Assembly: GCA_025529335.1 (NCBI GenBank)
Contig: JAMYHX010000004.1
Location: 1-64,000, forward strand
DNA: 64,000 nucleotides
Direction of reading: 5' to 3'
DNA from: Rhizopus sp. PT2906
Lineage: Eukaryota; Mucoromycota; Mucoromycetes; Mucorales; Rhizopodaceae
A program made the position numbers and the translations under genes. Position 1 is the first letter of the stretch. Each line of letters opens with the position of its first letter. The notes beneath the pieces were generated by a model that ran no database searches, was not told the DNA's origin, and was given only the letters and a program-made list of their open reading frames with translations. Below are positions 58,601 through 64,000 of the stretch, in pieces.

Positions 58601-60704
58601 TTAGCACAACATTTTAGAGCCTCGATATGAGCGAGATATTGTTAGCAGTATGAAAGTAGTTATTGAACTTTTAAACTTGGATATCGGTGAAGAGAACAAG
58701 CTACTGATATTAGAAATCCTCAAGTGCCTTCTTCGTCGTTCAGATCACCTTACAGCCATGGTGCTATCAAAGCAGATTATGGCTCTTGGTAAAATCCTAA
58801 CGAAGCATGGTCTTAAGCATTCAGACCCTGTGCTCCTAAAGGCAAAACAGTTCTTAAAGAGTGCGTTTCTGCGCTTTGCTGTAGCAGGACTATTTGTCTT
58901 GTTGTTTAAAAATCAACCTGTTCATGATGATAATAACAAGAAGGTTGACCTTTTCTTTGTACTACGTACAGTAATAGATCCAGAAGACATTGTACCTGAT
59001 GAAGATATCCATGGAGAACACGTTTACTTGTACGATCAACCTGTTCGTGATGTACTCGACAAATTGATGAAACAGCAAATGGATCGTAAAGCTTTTTCGA
59101 ACGTACTATACAACACTTGTAGATATGTAGAGGTAGTACACTCGCACCCATATTCCTTGAGCATACTGAATGAGCTCCCCAACTTCCTCAATACCCTGAT
59201 TAAACATACCTCAGACTGGAGACGATCCGATTGGGACATCAACCCTGTTCTGTCTATGTCTGCTATTCTCCTGAAAGAACATCCCTATCAATATTCTAGC
59301 TTACTTTCGCCGATACAAGCCGTATTTAAGTATGGCCTCCACGATTGCATGATACAGCCCGAAGCTGTAGCAAGGTTATTAATTGCCTACTCATTGATTA
59401 CTTCTGTGCCTGATGTTCCTCCTGTCAATCCCTTTGTTGATATCATATTAGAAGAAACCAAGAATTACCTCCTAGGGCTAAATAGGCCAAACAAGGAAAC
59501 GATGCTTATGTTACTTCAAGTCATCTATTGGGACCTTACGCCATCGGGTCAAGCATGGTATATGGAGATAAGCAAATCAGCGTTCAACAATTCCAATGAA
59601 CACGCAAGCTACTTTGAACTCAAGCTGAAAAATATATTGCCTCAGATGGTCCACTTTTTAAAGTTGCCTTCCAGCAGCCAACCTTTTACAAAGAGAGACT
59701 TCAAGGTGTATAGCATTACATCTCAGCTCGTTGCTTATAGTTGCACCAAAGATCCTAATGAAATGACAAGAATATTAGGATTTTTAAAGGTAAAGTAAAC
59801 AGCCCCTTTCATAAGCTAGTTACTAACATATTATGCAGCTTGAGGAAACGCCAGAATGCCTTCGATTCTTGAACTGGTTCATCTTGGCTTTACTAAAATC
59901 GAAATCAAGCCAAACACTACTTTCTATGCTACGCTACGAGAATGTCATTACGGATCTTCTAACGCAGACTCTAAACAGTGTAAAGATCGATTTCCATAAC
60001 CCTAGCCCCAATTTCTTGTATAGCCGTGTGAATGAAGTGTTGCTGCTATGCTTCCTTTTAACAAAAACATGGGCCATATTAAAGATGAAATGCAAGAGTT
60101 TGGGTGAAGAACAGGGTATTAACCAAGTGTTCTTTTGGTTGTCCATATGGCCATCTTTACGAAGATTATTGGAAGCAATCGAACCTTCAACGTTATTTAT
60201 TGTAAGATATAAGCATAATACATACTTTTATGACGGCTAACACATAATGCAGACCGGGGGTGCTGGTGTTCCTATATGGAATATGTTTCTATCACTACTA
60301 CAGCTGCTGTTTGTTTCACGTAGCGATGCTACTATTGTGAACGCATATGAATGGAGCATCTTATTAGACTATTTATTAACAAAGGTAGCGTGATTAACGA
60401 GAGCATAAACTCAAAGAAAATATTAAAAGATGCCCTTTAGATTGAAGAGATTAGCAGTGATGTATTCATTGGACAAGAACATGATGCTGATCAAGTAGTT
60501 GTTATTGCAAACTTCAAAAGACAAGTGACTAAAATAAGAACAATGCTCGATGTCCCACCAGCTGAGGCTCCTTTAGCACTTTTGGTTGATCAACTGCGGA
60601 TGGAGCTTCGAGAAATAATGCGTTTAGAAGTAGAGACCATTATTACTCATGGAGTTAACCGTGAGTTAACACTGCCTGATGCCTCGTATGCTGTGAGACT
60701 GTAA
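52659..60704 (+). CDS. Giant (about 2,450 aa) C1-zinc-finger protein with helical-repeat body
   Basis: About fourteen exons; the first three are 52659-52996, 53049-53535 and 53585-56256, and the stop is at 60702-60704. The N terminus is low-complexity (SPLPSPRIGSPSRSP). Two Cys/His-rich modules lie near residues 544-570 (CKECFKSIKGYGLRCYQC, HYSC) and 643-680 (CASCSLPLWG ... CYHCTHCNRFVHPHC), resembling C1 (phorbol-ester/DAG-type) fingers. The rest is almost entirely alpha-helical (for example HGTTSVKYRSCQVLFYYYSN, VASMICCVRSLKKVMDSF, LLILEILKCLLRRSDHL), suggesting HEAT/ARM-like repeats. No kinase or GTPase domain. Size, helical body and conservation of long exons recall UNC80-type scaffold proteins of the NALCN/Cch1 channel complex, but that is a low-confidence guess. 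Splice phases checked at most junctions. Confidence 0.75.
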
Positions 60705-61127
60705 CAAACCATATTAAGCTGCTTTATCGCCTTTTGCGTAAATGGTTTAGAATATGTAAGACCTTATACGAATAAACTTTAGTAAAGACCTTGGACGTAC
60801 AATGATTGTCATAATTCTGTAGACAAGTGTAAACAAAAAGACTAGACACAAGTCAAATACCAATGTATTTACGCTAGTTAACGCTTTTAAAAGCAGATCC
60901 GTTGACATATTTATTGACGAATCCGTTACATTATTGAAACATGAGAAAACACAACTTATCATAACCCATTTGTAGCTGACGCCATTAGTTTGCTTGCAAT
61001 GTGGAGAGTGTGGCAATGTAATTTATGATTTGTGTAGGTCTATTTATGAAATCGTAAGATCTGTTCAAGCTAAGCCCTGTATGAAGAGAGTGACCAGTAG
61101 ATCAAATAAGAATTTAAAAAGAAAAGC
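60705..61127. other. 3' flank and intergenic DNA
   Basis: The only ORF (60747-61016, minus) has a hydrophobic composition but no recognised family. No RNA gene seen. Confidence 0.4.
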
Positions 61128-61692
61128 TCAAGTATTATTGTTGTCAGCATTCTTCATCAAATGAGATAGAGAAATATAAAGCAAAATGCATGCTCCACTG
61201 TAAGATATAGAAGTATTATGATGATTTATATCAAACATGTCAAGCGTTGTACTGGCAACCTTTGCCTGCTTTAGTGCGCTCTTTAACATATCTTTCAGAG
61301 CTCCATAATGCTTCACTGATTACACACAGCATGGCTTCTGAGCACTTTGAGAAAAAAAAATACGTTAATCATAGTTAACAGCTGTTGGACAACATTTATT
61401 ACGCAAAAAGTTGCCACTGGCAACTCTGGGTACAAGCTACTTCAAAGCGGCTGGCCGGCCTATATTGTTGTTCATTGCGTTGACCGTCTTTTTAACCTCT
61501 TCTCCGAATGACTGGCGAACGGAAGGATCAATTTGCAGTGTTTTAATCATCCCGAGGGAGTCGAAAACTTTCTTTGCAATGTGCTTCAAAATATTCTTTC
61601 ACTGCCAGAAGTCTAATACAATATTATTCTCTGTTCATGCATATATATTGATAATTACGTCATATATGGGAGCTTTATCCATAACAAGATAA
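61128..61692 (-). pseudogene. Decayed hypothetical gene
   Basis: On the minus strand, frame pieces in order are KNILKHIAKKVFDSLGMIK, TLQIDPSVRQSFGEEVKKTV, NAMNNNIGRPAALK, stop, LVPRVASGNFLRNKC, frame change, SEAMLCVISEALWSSERY, and in another frame MKHYGALKDMLKSALKQAKV, ASTTLDMFDINHH. The pieces look like one former protein broken by frameshifts and stops. I have the impression of a Mucorales-specific hypothetical family but cannot name it. Confidence 0.5.
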
Positions 61693-61851
61693 CATTCATG
61701 CATATACTCAAAGCTTTCCATGATATCAACAGTTTCTTATAAGCATCCACCTTTTTCGTCTTCAAAACAAATTTTAAAATGCGACAAGCCTAACTGAAAA
61801 GCCCCGAATGAAAAATTCTGACATTTTTTCTCGCTTTCTTTTTCTTCCTTA

Positions 61852-63415
61852 ATGGCTGTCAAGGCTTCGACTATCGCTGTTATTTCTACGGCTGTTATTG
61901 CCGCCTTTGGTATTGGTTATTTGGTTTATTTTGACCAAAAGCGCAGAAAGGATCCAGAATTTAAGAAACAACTCAGTAAGTGAAGTGGTTTGTTAAAGTA
62001 TCTAAACTAACACTCTAAAACAGAACGCGAACGAAAGAAGCAAGCTAAAGCTGAAAAAGAAACGAAAAAGGCAGAACTTGCCACTGTTGAGCAACTTGTT
62101 CAGAATGTTTTGAATGAAATAGCCCAAGAGACTTTTCCTGAATCGCCTGAAGAGAAGGAGAAATACTTTATGGAACAAGTTGCAGCTGGTGAAGCATTGT
62201 GCCAACAAGGTCTTCACAATGAAAGTGTCAAGCACTTTTACAAGGCATTAAAGATTTATCCTGCTCCATTGGAACTTATCATGATCTATCAGCAAACTTT
62301 ACCAGAAGTTGTGTTCAGAATTGTTGTGAATATCATGGCTGTGGAGGTATGATGAAATTGTCATGGCAAAAGCATCATAGATCTAACCTAGTGCTGTAGC
62401 AACAAAAGAGACAAACTGAGTTCTATGAACAGTTCCCACCTGAGGATGTCAAATTGAGATTGAAGGAGATGACAGAAGGCGAAAAGGCTAGCTATGGTCT
62501 AGTTGCTGAGCAAGATTTTGAAGAAAATGATGTGTTATATACAGAATCACCGTTGATATCTGCCTTGTCTCCTCAATTAGAGGTAATGATTGATAAAGAA
62601 GTCCACTCTGTTTTTTTTTTTTTGGACACTAAAAGGCCACCTACCTTTTTTTTTTTTTTTTAAAAAAAAATAGGGTCAATATTGTAACTACTGCATGAAC
62701 AAGTTAACAGATTCAACTGTTGAATGCAAAAACTGCGACAAAGTAGCCTTTTGCTCTGAAGACTGTGAATCAGCTGCCAACCAAAAATACCATCAATATT
62801 TGTGCACAAACAGCAAAGTAAACACGAATGCAGATGAATCCAAGGAAACGGCATTTGTCAAGTATGTACAAGATCAGAATAGCAAGTATCCTCAGATGAT
62901 CGCCCAATTGTTTACTGCTATGGTTGCTGAAGAATTAGACAAGAAGAATAGACCCAAGTACAATTCATGGGACCATATTGAAAGATTGAAAGGTGCAGAA
63001 TTGACACCAGCTGATAAACATGCAAACGAAACCAAAATGATCAAAGAACTCTTATCTTCCAAGGTTCCTGGTATTGACGAATTTTTGACTGATGAAGTTT
63101 ATCTTATGCTGTTGGGCAAGTTGAATGAAAATGCCTATGATGTTATTTCAGCTACCGAAGTATCTGTAGAGGTATGCAGTATCAAGCTAATGATAACAAT
63201 TCAATAACTCTTTTCTATAGAAATCTACTGAACCTAGTCGTAAATTTGACAGTGATAATATCTTGGGTAGCTCTGTATATAAGATCTCTTCTTATCTCTG
63301 TAAATCACCTTTAGACGATGCCAATGTTAAAATTTCTTTTAATGGCAATAAGATCACTGTTACTGCATTGAAGCCAATCAAAAAGGACGAACAGATCAAG
63401 GCTTACTACAATTAA
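61852..63415 (+). CDS. TOM20: Tom20 mitochondrial import receptor fused to a MYND/SET-like module
   Basis: Five exons (61852-61975, 62024-62346, 62400-62582, 62674-63171, 63221-63415), 440 aa, all phases consistent. Residues 1-149 are a complete Tom20: an N-terminal membrane anchor (IAVISTAVIAAFGIGYLVYF), a basic Arg/Lys stretch, then FMEQVAAGEALCQQGLHNES and KHFYKALKIYPAPLELIMIY QQTLPE, the TPR-like groove that binds presequences. Residues 150-440 continue as KEMTEGEKASYGLVAEQDFE (SET N-flank), a MYND finger from residue 214 (CNYC ... CKNC ... FCSEDC ... HQYLC), and a C-terminal SET remnant (NGNKITVTALKPIKKDEQIK). The SET core NHSCxPN motif is not visible; the place reads SSYLCKSPLDDANVKIS. 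A 91-bp intron with long T/A runs precedes the MYND exon. Confidence 0.85.
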
Positions 63416-63642
63416 AATAAAAATCCGGCCTGGGCTAAGATTCGTAATCCTGAACTTGTCTTTTTGTGTGTATATGTGTGTGTGTACAGTGGCCTCGAAA
63501 AAGTCTTAAAAATCAGTCTTTTTTTTTTTTTTTTTTTTTTTTTTGAAAGGTACTCGATGAATAAGACGATACTTTCATATATATTTTCTCTTATAAACAC
63601 ATAAAATGACTTATTTAACTTTGTTTCAAAAAAAATGTTACC

Positions 63643-63810
63643 AGACGCTACGATGGCATTTCAGTAGCACAAATTGCCATTGACGAGAACATTTCAGAAA
63701 GAACTGTACGTCGAATTTACCAGCAATGGAAGAAGAATGGAACAGTAGAGACGAAGCCCAGGTCTGGAAGACCTACTATCTTCAATGATGGGAAAAGAAG
63801 AGAAACTATA
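63643..63810 (+). pseudogene. Tc1/mariner transposase relic (N-terminal HTH)
   Basis: Frame: RRYDGISVAQIAIDENISE, RTVRRIYQQWKKNGTVETK, PRSGRPTIFNDGKRRE. This is the paired-like HTH plus GRPxxxN linker (family: RSGRPxxL) of Tc1-like transposases. No upstream Met is in frame and coding similarity stops near 63810. It lies about 145 bp from TIR copy IV, so it may be an internal remnant of an autonomous member of that family. Confidence 0.75.
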
Positions 63811-63953
63811 TTCATTTCATTTGCAATTTCAGTGGCCCATCTTTTCCATGACGCCTTCAATACTCTTGCCGATTCAGTTGTACGTGTTTTGATAATTTCA
63901 TCTGAAGCGGCGACCACAAAATCAGAAAACATTGTATTGTCATCCTTTCTTAA

Positions 63954-64000
63954 AGGGAAACACTACACACCAGAAAATGCACCGGAAATTGGACTAATAC
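63954..64000. mobile_element. TIR element copy IV, cut by the window end
   Basis: AGGGAAACACTACACACCAG, then AAAATGCACCGGAAATTGG and ACTAATAC match the termini of copies II and III. The element continues beyond 64000. Confidence 0.75.

Noticed and set aside
1..64000. CRISPR arrays, bacterial operons, rRNA or tRNA genes.
   Set aside because: Introns and fungal gene families show eukaryotic DNA; no regularly spaced repeats, rRNA blocks or tRNA-like T-loop/anticodon arrangements were found by eye.

Overview
The window looks like nuclear DNA of an early-diverging filamentous fungus, most likely Mucoromycota/Mucorales. The evidence is AT-rich intergenic DNA, many short introns (about 45-65 bp, GT/AG with CTAA-type branch motifs), fungal housekeeping genes, and decayed Tc1-like transposases plus accessory gene relics of the kind I associate with Mucorales. 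No database search was run. All gene models were spliced by eye and checked for reading-frame phase.

Left block (1-12.1 kb), dense housekeeping genes: partial RCC1-repeat gene (-), M49/DPP III-like metallopeptidase (+), small acidic coiled-coil protein (-, its 3' coding end overlaps the peptidase), CAMK-type kinase (+), mitochondrial 2-oxodicarboxylate carrier (-), metaxin/SAM subunit (+), RNase P/MRP subunit Rpp30 (-), mitochondrial IF-2 (+), and a lineage-specific small protein.

First gene-poor block (12.1-26.9 kb): three copies of one ~390-415 bp terminal-inverted-repeat element, several Tc1/mariner transposase relics, and broken accessory genes. UTP15 and one unknown gene sit as an island at 19.1-21.6 kb.

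Central block (26.9-45.1 kb): DUF1764 protein, UBR1-type N-recognin E3 ligase, peroxisomal dienoyl-CoA isomerase with an SKL tail, an LTR-like repeat, a tyrosine-recombinase relic with DUF3435/Crypton-like motifs, Ase1/PRC1 with MCB/E2F-like promoter sites, 3-methylcrotonyl-CoA carboxylase beta subunit, Pet191/Coa5, TRAPP subunit Bet3, a multi-pass membrane protein and an Ecl1-like protein.

Right block (45.1-64 kb): an RbAp48/Msi1-like WD40 pseudogene, a methyltransferase pseudogene, a repeat-rich beta-structure protein, a second nearly identical LTR-like repeat, a giant (~2,450 aa) C1-zinc-finger helical protein, a pseudogene, a Tom20 receptor fused in one reading frame to a MYND/SET-like module, and a Tc1 relic beside a fourth TIR copy cut by the window end.

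Mitochondrial functions recur (carrier, metaxin, IF-2, MCC beta, Coa5, Tom20), but the genes are separate transcription units on both strands. I see no operon-like or secondary-metabolite cluster. The most unusual objects are the Tom20-MYND/SET fusion with a degraded SET core, the DUF3435/Crypton-like recombinase relic, the giant C1/helical protein, and the young dispersed repeats.
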